A stretch of 64,000 nucleotides of DNA from Castellaniella sp034674885. Lineage in GTDB: Bacteria; Pseudomonadota; Gammaproteobacteria; Burkholderiales; Burkholderiaceae_B. The notes under the pieces are model-generated. The model saw only the letters and a list, made by a program, of their open reading frames with translations, searched no databases and was not told the DNA's origin. Location of the stretch: contig NZ_JAUCDS010000015.1 of assembly GCF_034674885.1 (NCBI RefSeq), forward strand, positions 9,590-73,589. The letters are read 5' to 3'. Below are positions 16,036 to 24,849 of the stretch, one piece after another. The first letter of the stretch is position 1. The number at the start of each line of letters is the position of its first letter. The translations under genes and the position numbers were made by a program.

Positions 16036-17061
16036 ATGAGTACTCGTTTTCAGGCCCTGCGGGCTGATCTGCAGGCGCGCTCTCATACCTGGCTGGTCAC
16101 CGGCTGCGCCGGCTTCATCGGCTCGAACCTGCTGGAAGCCCTGTTGAAACTGGACCAGACCGTCGTCGGACTGGATAATTTCTCCACGGGCTACCAGCAC
16201 AATCTGGACGAAGTGCGATCCCAGGTGTCACCGGACCAGTGGGCGCGTTTCCGGTTCATCGAAGGCGACATCCGCGATCTGGACACCTGCCGCCAGGCCG
16301 TCGAAGGCGTGCAGCACGTGCTGCACCAGGCCGCGCTGGGGTCGGTGCCGAGATCGCTGAAAGACCCCCTGACGACCAATGCCGTCAACGTCGGCGGCCA
16401 GCTCAATATGCTGGTTGCAGCCCGCGACGCCCAGGTGCAGTCCTTTGTCTATGCGGCGTCCAGTTCCACCTACGGCGACCACCCGGGCCTGCCCAAGGTC
16501 GAAGACCGCATCGGCAAGCCCCTGTCCCCCTATGCCGTGACGAAGTTCGTCAACGAACTGTACGCGGACGTCTTCGCCCGCGCCTACGGGTTCCAGACGG
16601 TGGGGCTGCGGTATTTCAACGTCTTTGGCCGGCGCCAGGACCCCGATGGCGCCTATGCCGCCGTGATCCCGAAGTGGGTGTCGTCCATGATCCGCGACCA
16701 GGAAGTCGTCATCAACGGCGATGGCGAGACCAGCCGAGACTTCTGCTACATCGACAATGTCGTGCAGGCCAATCTGCTGGCGTCGGTAGCGCAGGGCGAG
16801 GGCGCCAACCAGGTCTACAACGTGGCCTTCAATGCGCGCACCAGCCTGAACCAGCTGTTCGCCTATCTGCGCGACATCCTGGGGCGCAATGGCGTGGCCT
16901 ATGCGCGTGAACCACGCTACGGCGACTTTCGCGCTGGCGACGTGCGCCATTCCCAGGCTGACGTCAGCAAGGCCCGTACCCTGTTGGGTTACGAACCGCA
17001 GTACGACATCCTGGGCGGTCTGGAGATCGCCATGCCCTGGTACATCCAGTTCTTGCGTTGA
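16036..17061 (+). CDS. tviC: UDP-N-acetylhexosamine (uronate) C4-epimerase (TviC/WbpP type)
   Basis: A 341-residue extended short-chain dehydrogenase. NAD-binding TGCAGFIGSN spans 22-31, the serine of SSST is at 142-145, and the Y166-xxx-K170 pair (PYAVTK) completes the catalytic triad. The N-terminal 18 residues before the Rossmann fold are typical of the WbpP/TviC branch. It probably interconverts gluco and galacto forms of UDP-HexNAc or the uronate made by TviB. The stop codon overlaps the TTG start of the flippase gene, showing tight coupling in the glycan operon. Confidence 0.92.
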   Translation: MSTRFQALRADLQARSHTWLVTGCAGFIGSNLLEALLKLDQTVVGLDNFSTGYQHNLDEVRSQVSPDQWARFRFIEGDIRDLDTCRQAVEGVQHVLHQAALGSVPRSLKDPLTTNAVNVGGQLNMLVAARDAQVQSFVYAASSSTYGDHPGLPKVEDRIGKPLSPYAVTKFVNELYADVFARAYGFQTVGLRYFNVFGRRQDPDGAYAAVIPKWVSSMIRDQEVVINGDGETSRDFCYIDNVVQANLLASVAQGEGANQVYNVAFNARTSLNQLFAYLRDILGRNGVAYAREPRYGDFRAGDVRHSQADVSKARTLLGYEPQYDILGGLEIAMPWYIQFLR

Positions 17062-18422
17062 TTGCATTCCTGACGCGGCGGCTGGCGGCCCTGCACGCCG
17101 ATCATCGGCGGATCGCTCTGGGGGCCGCCCGGGTGGCCTTTTTCCTGTTGATGGGCAAGGCCGTTGGTGCATTCAAGGAAATGGCCGTGGCCTACCGCTA
17201 CGGCATCAGCGACGTGGTGGACGCCTATCAGTTCACCCTGACCCTGGCCAACTGGTTGCCCGTCACCCTGGTGGGCGCCTGTTCGGTCGTGCTGATCCCC
17301 GCGCTGGTGCGCAGCCGCCAGGGCGATGCTGGCCGGCACAGCCGTTTCCTGGGCGAGCTGCTGGCCTGGGCGCTGGGCCTGGGGCTGATCATTGCGGTGC
17401 TGCTGGTGTTCGCCTGGCCCCTGGTGCTGCAGGTGGCCGGCAAGGGCCTGTCGCCCGAGGTGCGCGACATGAGCAGCCTGCTGGTCCTGGGATTCGCGCC
17501 GGCTGCGCTGTTCACCGTCTGGACGGGACTGAGCGCGGCTCGCTTGCGAGCCCATGAGCGGCACATCAACACATTGCTGGACAGCGTGCCGGCGCTGATG
17601 ATCCTGATCTGGGTGCTGGCTGCCCCGGCTGACGCCGGCGTGCTGCCGCTGCTGTGGGGGACCGTGCTGGGCTATGCATTGCAGTCCTTCTGGCAGGACC
17701 GGCTGGCGCGGCGTGCCGACGGCGTGCCGACGCCGCTGCATCTGCGTCGTCAGGCGCCCCAGTGGTCCAGTCTCGCGGCTGCAGCCGGCATCATGCTGGT
17801 CGGCCAGCTGGCCATGAGTTTCGTCGGTCCCATCGATCAGTACACGGCCGCGCAACTGGGGCAGAACGCCAATGCCACGCTGGGCTACGCTGCCCGTCTG
17901 CTGTCGCTGATGATCGGCCTGGGGGCTGCGTCGGTCGGTCGGGCGGCCCTGCCGGTGCTGGCCGACATCCAGGCGCGGGGCGATGCGGCCCATGCGCGCA
18001 CCATGGCCTTGAAGTGGTCGGGCGCGATGCTGGGCATCGGTGCCGTGGCAGTATTGCTGGGCTGGTGGCTGGCGCCCTGGATCGTGGCGCTGCTGTTCGA
18101 GCGCGGCGCCTTCACTGCGCAGGACACAGTGGCCGTGGCCCAGGTGCTGCGGTGGGGGCTGCTGCAGTTGCCCTTCTTTTTCGGCGTGCTGATCCTGGTG
18201 CAGCTGTTGGCCAGTCAGAACCGCTACGGCTGGATGGCGGCGATCGCCGTGCTGAATTTTTTGATCAAGGCCGGCATGAATACCGTGCTGGCGCCCCGCA
18301 TGGGGGTCGCCGGCATCATGCTGGCGACCAGCCTCATGTATGCCCTGTCGTATGCGGCCTACCTGGTCCTGGCCTTGCGTGTGCGGCCAGGCGATCGGCC
18401 TGGCAAGGATGTGAACGGATGA
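17058..18422 (+). CDS. MurJ/MviN-like polyprenyl-linked oligosaccharide flippase
   Basis: A 454-residue integral membrane protein with 12-14 hydrophobic segments of the MOP exporter superfamily. MurJ-like signatures are visible, such as GKAVGAFKEMAVAYRYG near 30-46, VGRAALPVLA near 294 and LLFERGAFTAQDT near 343. It is shorter than housekeeping MurJ (about 510). Its place between sugar-nucleotide genes and glycosyltransferases suggests that it flips the lipid-linked glycan, in the role usually held by Wzx, rather than lipid II. The start is TTG 17058, overlapping tviC's stop, and its own stop overlaps the next ATG (ATGATG/TGA arrangement). Confidence 0.83.
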   Translation: MIAFLTRRLAALHADHRRIALGAARVAFFLLMGKAVGAFKEMAVAYRYGISDVVDAYQFTLTLANWLPVTLVGACSVVLIPALVRSRQGDAGRHSRFLGELLAWALGLGLIIAVLLVFAWPLVLQVAGKGLSPEVRDMSSLLVLGFAPAALFTVWTGLSAARLRAHERHINTLLDSVPALMILIWVLAAPADAGVLPLLWGTVLGYALQSFWQDRLARRADGVPTPLHLRRQAPQWSSLAAAAGIMLVGQLAMSFVGPIDQYTAAQLGQNANATLGYAARLLSLMIGLGAASVGRAALPVLADIQARGDAAHARTMALKWSGAMLGIGAVAVLLGWWLAPWIVALLFERGAFTAQDTVAVAQVLRWGLLQLPFFFGVLILVQLLASQNRYGWMAAIAVLNFLIKAGMNTVLAPRMGVAGIMLATSLMYALSYAAYLVLALRVRPGDRPGKDVNG

Positions 18423-19546
18423 TGCAAGACCGTACTGACCTGATGATCGTGATTCATTCCCTGCGCGGCGGCGGCGCCGAGCGGGTGGCCGTCGATATGG
18501 CTGCATATTGGCAATCGCGCGGCTGCCGGGTCAGTCTGGTCACCCAGACGGCGGCGGACCAGGATGCCTATCCCGTCCCGCCGGGCATCGAGCGCCATGC
18601 CTTGGGACTGGCCGCCGATAGCGCAGGGCCCCTGGGTGCCGTCTGGGGCAATGGCCGGCGCTTCTGGGCATTGCGGCGACTGGTGCGCCGGCAGCGGCCC
18701 GCCGTGATCCTGGGCATGATGACGCGCGGTTCCGTGCTGGGGGTGCTGGCCGCCCGGGGTGTCGACAGCCGGGTGATCGCTACGGAACACACCCACCCGC
18801 CCACCTTGCCCTTGCCGGATACCTGGCAGCGCCTGCGCCGCTGGACCTACCCGCGCGCCGATGCCGTCATCGCCCTGACGCGGGGGACGGCGCAGTGGCT
18901 GGATGAATACGTGCCCGGCGTGCGCGCCCAGGTGATTCCCAATGCCGTGCATTGGCCGTTGGCCGATGAGGAACCCCGGCTGGAGCCATCGCGCGCGCCT
19001 GGCCGGCGCCGCCTGCTGGCCGTGGGCCGCCTGCATCCGGTCAAGGGCTTTGATTGCCTGCTGCGGGCCTTTGCGGACCTGAGCCTCATGTGCGACGACT
19101 GGGACCTGACCATTCTGGGCGAGGGGCCGGAACGCGCCGCACTGGAAGTCCTGCGCGACGAACTGGGCTTGCAGGACCGGGTCAGCCTGCCTGGCCGCGT
19201 CGGCAACATGGCGGCCTGGTATCAGGCCTCGGACCTGTACGTGCTCAGCTCCCAGGCGGAGGGCCTGTCCAATACGCTGCTGGAAGCCATGGCCAGCGGC
19301 CTGCCCTGCGTGGCATTCGATTGCGAGAACGGCCCGCGCGAGATCATTCGCGACGGCATCGACGGCGTGCTGGTGCGTCCGGTGCAGGATGCGCAGGCGC
19401 TGGCCGCGCAGCTGTGCGCCCTGATGAAGGATGAGGGCTTGCGGGCGCAGTACGCCGGCCGGGCGACCGATGTGCGTGACCGCTTCAGCACAGCGCGGAT
19501 CATGGCCTTGTGGGAGCAGGTCTTCCAGGGGCAGGAGGGCCGCTGA
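18419..19546 (+). CDS. Glycosyltransferase, GT4-like (GT-B fold)
   Basis: A 375-residue cytoplasmic glycosyltransferase. The N-terminal GGGAERVAVDMA loop (near 16-27) and the C-terminal nucleotide-sugar site with the E-x7-E pattern (SSQAEGLSNTLLEAMASG, near 276) are those of GT-B retaining enzymes. The central GRLHPVKGFD begins the second Rossmann half. ATG 18419 overlaps the flippase stop; the next gene follows its stop with no gap. It adds one sugar to the lipid-linked glycan; donor and acceptor cannot be told from sequence. Confidence 0.88.
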   Translation: MMQDRTDLMIVIHSLRGGGAERVAVDMAAYWQSRGCRVSLVTQTAADQDAYPVPPGIERHALGLAADSAGPLGAVWGNGRRFWALRRLVRRQRPAVILGMMTRGSVLGVLAARGVDSRVIATEHTHPPTLPLPDTWQRLRRWTYPRADAVIALTRGTAQWLDEYVPGVRAQVIPNAVHWPLADEEPRLEPSRAPGRRRLLAVGRLHPVKGFDCLLRAFADLSLMCDDWDLTILGEGPERAALEVLRDELGLQDRVSLPGRVGNMAAWYQASDLYVLSSQAEGLSNTLLEAMASGLPCVAFDCENGPREIIRDGIDGVLVRPVQDAQALAAQLCALMKDEGLRAQYAGRATDVRDRFSTARIMALWEQVFQGQEGR

Positions 19547-20638
19547 ATGCGCATCCTGTTCCTGGTCAGTTCCATGCATGGCGGCGGCGCAGAGCGGGTC
19601 GCGGCGACCCTGGCCAATGCCTGGGCGCGGCGTGGCGACGAGGTCACGCTGGTGTGCTGCTATTCCGGCCGCGGGCAATGCATGCAGCGGCTGGAACCCG
19701 GTGTGCGGCTGCTGTGGCTGGCGGACCGCCTGCGCGGGCCGGCCTGGCTGCGGCCCGTGACCAAGATCCTGGCCCTGCGGCGATTGGCGCGCGAACTGCA
19801 GCCGGACCGCGTGCTGTCCTTTCTGACGAACGTGAACGTCACCGCGCTGCTGGCCATCCGAGGCCTGGGCCTGCCGGTGGTGGTCAGTGAACGCACCGAC
19901 CCGGCGCACAGCGTGAACCTGGAATCCGTATTGCGGTGGCTGCGCCGCCTGACCTACCCCTGGGCGCATCGGGTGGTCGTGCAGACGCAGCAAAGCGTGC
20001 CGCATCTGTTGCAGGTGGCGCCGGGCGTGCGCCGGGTCGTCGCCATTCCGAATCCCTTGCCCGATGGCCTGCCGGCCGCGCGCGCGGCAGAACCCCCCCC
20101 CGGGCGCCGGCGCCTGGTCGCCCTGGGGCGCTTCAATCCGGTCAAGCAGTTCGATCGGCTGATCGAGGTCTTCGCCGGCCTGGCCGAGTCATGCCCGGAC
20201 TGGGACCTGTGGATCTGGGGAGACGGCGCCCAGCGGGCAGCCTGCCTGCAGCGTGTCGCGGCATTGGGCCTGGCGGACCGGATCCATCTGCCGGGCTTCA
20301 GTCAGACGCCTTGGGACGACCTGGCGACAGGCCATGGATTTGTGCTGAATTCGCGGGTTGAAGGCTTTCCCAATGCCTTGCTGGAAGCCATGGCCCTGGG
20401 GCTGCCCTGCGTGGCCACGGACTGCCCGTCGGGGCCCGCCGAATTGACGCAAGGCGGACAGCTGGCGACACTGGTGCCTTTGGACGACGAGGCCGCCCTG
20501 GCGCAGGCCCTGGAACGATTGATGCGGGCCACTCCCGCCGAACGGGAGGCCTGGGGCCAACAGGCGGCTGCCTCCGTGCGCGGCCGCTATAGCCTGCCCG
20601 CCATCCTGCAGTCCTGGGATGCCGCGTGCAAGCGGTGA
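19547..20638 (+). CDS. Glycosyltransferase, GT4-like (GT-B fold)
   Basis: A 363-residue relative of the preceding enzyme with MHGGGAERVAATLANAW near 8, GRFNPVKQFDRLIEVF at the start of the second domain and NSRVEGFPNALLEAMALG carrying the E-x7-E signature near 276. The strong family resemblance and zero-gap arrangement (TGAATG) suggest that the two arose by tandem duplication. It would act in the same glycan pathway. Codon use matches the neighbours. Confidence 0.88.
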   Translation: MRILFLVSSMHGGGAERVAATLANAWARRGDEVTLVCCYSGRGQCMQRLEPGVRLLWLADRLRGPAWLRPVTKILALRRLARELQPDRVLSFLTNVNVTALLAIRGLGLPVVVSERTDPAHSVNLESVLRWLRRLTYPWAHRVVVQTQQSVPHLLQVAPGVRRVVAIPNPLPDGLPAARAAEPPPGRRRLVALGRFNPVKQFDRLIEVFAGLAESCPDWDLWIWGDGAQRAACLQRVAALGLADRIHLPGFSQTPWDDLATGHGFVLNSRVEGFPNALLEAMALGLPCVATDCPSGPAELTQGGQLATLVPLDDEAALAQALERLMRATPAEREAWGQQAAASVRGRYSLPAILQSWDAACKR

Positions 20639-20675
20639 AGTGGGGGCGGCAGGATACCGGAAGCACATAGGGAAC

Positions 20676-23150
20676 ATGGAAGATACAGCATTGAATACCG
20701 ATCAGGCATGCCCGCTGCCGGCAGGCGAAGCAGGGACGGGTGATCCGCACCCGGCGGTGCAACCCTTGCGGGTCATGCACATCATTTCCGGACTGCTGCA
20801 TGGCGGCGCGGAAACCGTGCTGCAGCGCCTGACGACGGCGCCGGATGCCCGGGTGCGCCATATGGTGGTCTCCATGCGCAGCGAGGGCGTCATGGGCGCG
20901 TCGTTGCGGGATGCCGGTGTCGAAGTGGTCTGCCTGGACATGCAGGGAGCGCTGGGGTCGGTGCGCGGCCTATGGCGTCTGTATCGCCTGCTGCGCCGCC
21001 GCCGCCCCGACGTGGTCCAGACCTGGATGTATCACGCGGATCTCATCGGCGGCCTGCTCGCCCGCCTGGCCGGGATCCGCGCGGTGGCCTGGGGCGTGCG
21101 CAACTCTGGGGTCAGCCTGGCAGAAAGCAGCCGCTCATCGCGCGTTGCCGCCTGGCTTTGCGCCCGGGTCTCGGGCTGGGTGCCGGGTGTCATCGTGGCG
21201 TGCGCCCGCCGCGCCGCCCAGGTGCATCGAGCCTGGGGCTATCGCGACGACCGCGTGCTGGTGATTCCCAATGGTTACGATCTGTCGGTCTGGCACCCGG
21301 ACGATGCGGCGCGCCAGGCCTGGCGCGCTGAATGGCAGGTCCCCGACGATGCGATCCTGCTGGGTTGCGTTGCCCGCTGGAATCCCCTGAAGGATCACGG
21401 CAATCTGCTGGCAGCCCTGGCCTTGTGCCTCCGTGCGCATCCGACGCTGCGCTGCGCCCTGATCGGCCTGGGCATGTCGCGCGACAATGCCGACCTGATC
21501 AGCCAGGCGCGACATTACGGCCTGCTGGACCATCTGATCTTCCTGGGCCGCCGCGACGACGTGCCTGCTCTGATGCCGGCACTGGACATCCATGTCCTGT
21601 CGAGCAAGGCCGAAGGCTTCCCCAACGTGGTGTCCGAAGCCATGGCCGCCGGCGTGGCCTGCGTCGTGACGGATGTGGGCGATGCGGCCGATATCGTCGG
21701 CGAGTACGGCTGGGTGGCGCCGCCCCGGGATGCCGTTGCGCTGGCGCGAGCCATCGATCAGTCCATCGATGCGGTGCGCAGCCCTGCGTGGCCTGAGCGC
21801 AGCGAGCAGGCGCGGGATTCGGTGGCGCGGCGCTACAGCCTGCAGACCATGGTGGACCGCTACGAGACGGTCTGGCGTCGCCTGGCGGCGGATTATCCGA
21901 CGCCGGTGGGGCGCGGGGCAAGCCCTTCGGCATCCGCCTTGCGCGGTGTAGGTGCTGCTGCCGCCGCAACGCATGCGGACGTGGCATCTTCCGTCGCAGG
22001 CCAAGCAGGTCGCCCGCCCCGCCTGCTGTTCTTCATCACCAACCCGGCGTTTCTGGTGTCCCACCGCCTGCCGGTGGCCATCGCCGCGCGCGACGCCGGC
22101 TACGAGGTGCATGTCGCGTCGATGGGCGGGCCGGCGGTGGCCGAACTGGAAGCCCTGGGTTTCATCCACCACACGTTGCCCCTGTCGCGCACCAGCATGC
22201 GGCCCTGGACCGAGGCACGCAGTCTCTGGGCCATCTGGCGCCTGTTTCTCCGGGTGCGGCCGGATCTGGTGCATGCCGTGACGCTCAAATCCGTACTCTA
22301 CGGCGGCATCGCCAGCCGATTGGCGGGGGTGCCCGCCTATGTGGCGGCGATTTCAGGCTTGGGCTATGTCTTTATCCAGGGCTCGGGCGCGCGCGGCGTG
22401 CTCAAGCGCCTGGCCCTGGTCCTGTACCGTCTGGCGCTGGGGCATCGCAATAGCCGAGTGATCTTCCAGAACGAATCAGATCGCGACGTGCTGGTGCGGG
22501 CCGGGGCGGTGCGGCCCGGACAGGCCGTGCTGGTGCGTGGGTCGGGCGTGGACCTGAACCGGTTCGCGCCGGCCCCCTGGCCGGACGGCCCGGTGACGGT
22601 CGCCATGGCCAGCCGCCTGCTGCGCGACAAAGGGGTGCGGGAATTCGTCGAAGCTGCGCGCCTGTCGGTCCGTCGAGGCGACGGCGTGCGCTGGCGCCTG
22701 GCGGGCAGCCTGGATCTGGAGAACCCGGCGTCAGTGCAGCCCGATGAACTGCGGGCCTGGAAAGCCGAAGGCGTGGTCGATTGCGTCGGCGAATGCGCAG
22801 ACGTGGCGGCTTTCTATGCCCAGGCCCACATCGTGGCCTTGCCATCCTATCGTGAAGGCCTGCCCAAATCCCTGATCGAGGCCGCCGCCTGCGGCCGTGC
22901 GGTCGTCACCACCGACGTGCCGGGCTGTCGGGATGTCATCGAACCCGACGTCAGCGGCCTGCTGGTTCCCGCTCGCGATGCCCAGGCGCTGGCCGACGCG
23001 GTTGCCCGGCTGGCGGACGATGCCGACTTGCGGGAGCGCATGGGCGCGGCTGGCCGGGCCTTGGCGGAACGTGACTTTGGTCTGGAGGGCATTGTCCGGG
23101 CGCATCTGGGCGTGTATGCGGATTTGCTGCCGGCCCGGCTCGATGCTTGA
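20676..23150 (+). CDS. Bifunctional protein of two fused GT4-like glycosyltransferases
   Basis: An 824-residue protein made of two complete GT-B glycosyltransferases. Domain 1 (about 30-410) has LLHGGAETVLQRL near its start and SSKAEGFPNVVSEAMAAG as the donor-site E-x7-E. A low-complexity Ala/Ser/Gly linker (about 412-450) joins it to domain 2 (about 450-815), which has FLVSHRLPVAIAARDAGYEV at its start and PSYREGLPKSLIEAAACG as its own E-x7-E. Domain 2 looks like the PglA/WbpX-type branch. The start at ATG 20676 follows GGGAAC; an in-frame codon at 20619 would overlap the upstream gene. Fusion suggests that two consecutive sugars are added by one polypeptide. Confidence 0.87.
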   Translation: MEDTALNTDQACPLPAGEAGTGDPHPAVQPLRVMHIISGLLHGGAETVLQRLTTAPDARVRHMVVSMRSEGVMGASLRDAGVEVVCLDMQGALGSVRGLWRLYRLLRRRRPDVVQTWMYHADLIGGLLARLAGIRAVAWGVRNSGVSLAESSRSSRVAAWLCARVSGWVPGVIVACARRAAQVHRAWGYRDDRVLVIPNGYDLSVWHPDDAARQAWRAEWQVPDDAILLGCVARWNPLKDHGNLLAALALCLRAHPTLRCALIGLGMSRDNADLISQARHYGLLDHLIFLGRRDDVPALMPALDIHVLSSKAEGFPNVVSEAMAAGVACVVTDVGDAADIVGEYGWVAPPRDAVALARAIDQSIDAVRSPAWPERSEQARDSVARRYSLQTMVDRYETVWRRLAADYPTPVGRGASPSASALRGVGAAAAATHADVASSVAGQAGRPPRLLFFITNPAFLVSHRLPVAIAARDAGYEVHVASMGGPAVAELEALGFIHHTLPLSRTSMRPWTEARSLWAIWRLFLRVRPDLVHAVTLKSVLYGGIASRLAGVPAYVAAISGLGYVFIQGSGARGVLKRLALVLYRLALGHRNSRVIFQNESDRDVLVRAGAVRPGQAVLVRGSGVDLNRFAPAPWPDGPVTVAMASRLLRDKGVREFVEAARLSVRRGDGVRWRLAGSLDLENPASVQPDELRAWKAEGVVDCVGECADVAAFYAQAHIVALPSYREGLPKSLIEAAACGRAVVTTDVPGCRDVIEPDVSGLLVPARDAQALADAVARLADDADLRERMGAAGRALAERDFGLEGIVRAHLGVYADLLPARLDA

Positions 23151-23160
23151 AGGAGATTCC

Positions 23161-23961
23161 GTGTCCGACATCCATAATCGTTTCAAGGCCTCCCTGCATG
23201 ACGGCGCGGCGCCCGGCATCGGCCTGTTTCTGGGCCTGTGCAGTCCGTACAGCGCCGATCTGCTGGCCGATGCGGGCTTCGACTGGCTGCTGATCGACGC
23301 CGAGCACGGCCCCAATGACGTGCGCACCGTGTTGGCGCAGCTGCAGGCGCTGGCTGGGCGGGGTGCCGAAGTCCTGGTGCGCACGGTCGATCACGACCCC
23401 GCGCGCATCAAGCAGTTGCTGGATATCGGCGTGAAAAGCCTGCTGGTCCCTATGGTGGATTCCGCCGAGCAGGCGCGGGCCCTGGTGCGGGCGACGCGCT
23501 ATCCCCCCGCCGGCATGCGCGGCGTTGGGTCGGCGCTGGCGCGGGCTTCGCGCTGGAACGGCGTGCCCGGATATCTGCAGCAGGCCAACGAGCAGATCTG
23601 CCTGATCGTGCAGGCGGAATCCCTGGCGGCTCTGGCTGCCCTGGACGACATCCTGGCGGTCGACGGGGTGGATGCCGTGTTCCTGGGGCCGTCTGATCTG
23701 GCCGCTTCCATGGGGCTTCTGGGGCAGCCCGGCCATGCGGAGGTCAAGGCGGCGGTGCTGGACTCGATTGCCCGGATCACGCGCAGCGGCAAGGCCGCCG
23801 GCGTCTTCGCCACGCAGCTGGATGCCGCCCGGGAATTCTGCCGCGCCGGCGCCCGCTTCGTCGCCGTCGGCACCGATACGCTGCTGCTGCGCCACGCCGC
23901 CGAGGGCCTGGCCAGGGCCTTCCGGGATGGCGGCGACCAGGCGGCAGGGGCCGGTTACTGA
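23161..23961 (+). CDS. HpcH/HpaI-type aldolase
   Basis: A 266-residue class II aldolase that makes or splits 4-hydroxy-2-oxo acids with pyruvate as one product. Visible signatures are LIDAEHGPND (metal/base region, near 41), TRYPPAGMRGVGSALARA near 115, and VFLGPSDLAASMG near 176. GTG 23161 is chosen because AAGGAGA lies six bases upstream, an unusually good ribosome-binding site here. It follows the double glycosyltransferase after ten bases and precedes a terminator, so it is in the glycan transcript although its chemistry looks catabolic. It may instead serve the catabolic operon that begins 170 bases on. Confidence 0.85.
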   Translation: MSDIHNRFKASLHDGAAPGIGLFLGLCSPYSADLLADAGFDWLLIDAEHGPNDVRTVLAQLQALAGRGAEVLVRTVDHDPARIKQLLDIGVKSLLVPMVDSAEQARALVRATRYPPAGMRGVGSALARASRWNGVPGYLQQANEQICLIVQAESLAALAALDDILAVDGVDAVFLGPSDLAASMGLLGQPGHAEVKAAVLDSIARITRSGKAAGVFATQLDAAREFCRAGARFVAVGTDTLLLRHAAEGLARAFRDGGDQAAGAGY

Positions 23962-24011
23962 GTGGTGTAGTCGATCCTTCGCTTCGTTTTCACCTCTGCT
24001 CCGGGATGGGG

Positions 24012-24038
24012 GCCCGCCTTGTCAGGCGGGCTTTTTTT
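24012..24038 (+). terminator. Intrinsic terminator closing the glycan operon
   Basis: GCCCGCCT (24012-24019) pairs perfectly with AGGCGGGC (24024-24031) around a TGTC loop, followed by seven T. It separates the glycan/aldolase transcript from the GntR regulator gene. Confidence 0.9.
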
Positions 24039-24099
24039 GTGTCCGTAGGTCTTGAATCGGTGTTTTCCCTAGTTCCATGTATTTTATACGAAACTATAA

Positions 24100-24111
24100 T
24101 TTGTATACAAA
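24100..24111. promoter_or_regulatory. GntR-type operator upstream of the regulator gene
   Basis: TTTGTATACAAA is a perfect 12-bp palindrome 24 bases upstream of the GntR start, inside a very AT-rich patch (24070-24130). TTGTATACAA-type words are typical for FCD-class GntR regulators, so autoregulation is likely. Confidence 0.65.
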
Positions 24112-24134
24112 ACTGATAATCGTATTCAAAAACC

Positions 24135-24815
24135 ATGGACAGCACACAAAAAAGAAAGGCCTCACAGTCCGTTTACGAGGATGTCAGGACGCTTCTGGGC
24201 GACATGATGCAGGGCCTGACGGAGCCCATCCGCGTCCGGGAGGACGAGCTGGCGGCCCAGCTGGGCGTCAGCCGGACGCCGGTCCGCGAGGCCCTGATCC
24301 GGCTTGAAAGCACGGGTCTGATCAGCCTGCGGCCGGGCAGGGGCGCGCTGCTGTCGCCTGTCACGGATGGCGAGTATCTGGAATGGCTCCAGCTGCGGGA
24401 AGTGCTGGAAGGGTTCGCGGCGCGCGAGGCGGCGCTGAACGCGTCGCAGCGGGACGTGGAACGGCTGCGGGCGCTGTTCGAACCTTTTCTGACGAGCAGT
24501 GTGGATGACCGGGACGCGGGTGCCTATGCGCAGGCGAATGTGACGTTCCACGAAGAAATCGTTGCTTTGGCGAACAACCGCCTGCTGGAACAGGTGTGGG
24601 CCGCCTTTGGACACCGGCAGACCACGTTCCGGCGGCAGACCATCAAGCGCCTGCATCGCGGCGCGGATTCACTGCGCGAGCATCTGGCCATGATCGATGC
24701 CATCGCCCAGCGGGATGCCGATCAGGCGGATCGTCTGGCCAGGGCTCATGTCCACGCGCTTTTCGACGCGTTCCAGGAATACCGTCGCAGCGCGGATCTG
24801 CAGCAGGATTCCTGA
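24135..24815 (+). CDS. GntR-family regulator, FCD subclass
   Basis: A 226-residue DNA-binding regulator. The winged helix (about 10-75) includes LAAQLGVSRTPVREALIRLESTG-type recognition residues, and the FCD effector domain (about 80-215) supplies helices with metal-binding histidines, e.g. FHEEI near 137 and the H in SLREHLAMI near 183. It is the first gene of a block of enzymes and a TRAP transporter transcribed in the same direction and is 34 bases ahead of the FAH-like gene. It is presumably a repressor released by the imported acid or a product of it. Confidence 0.92.
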   Translation: MDSTQKRKASQSVYEDVRTLLGDMMQGLTEPIRVREDELAAQLGVSRTPVREALIRLESTGLISLRPGRGALLSPVTDGEYLEWLQLREVLEGFAAREAALNASQRDVERLRALFEPFLTSSVDDRDAGAYAQANVTFHEEIVALANNRLLEQVWAAFGHRQTTFRRQTIKRLHRGADSLREHLAMIDAIAQRDADQADRLARAHVHALFDAFQEYRRSADLQQDS

Positions 24816-24849
24816 AAGAACGTTTTGCTTTTCCATGGATGATTTTTAA

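Noticed and set aside
13552..18506. Long reverse-strand frames (448 and 505 codons) across the glycan locus
   Set aside because: They mirror wecA-like and flippase genes, have His/Gln-rich composition without domains, and are explained by third-position GC bias.
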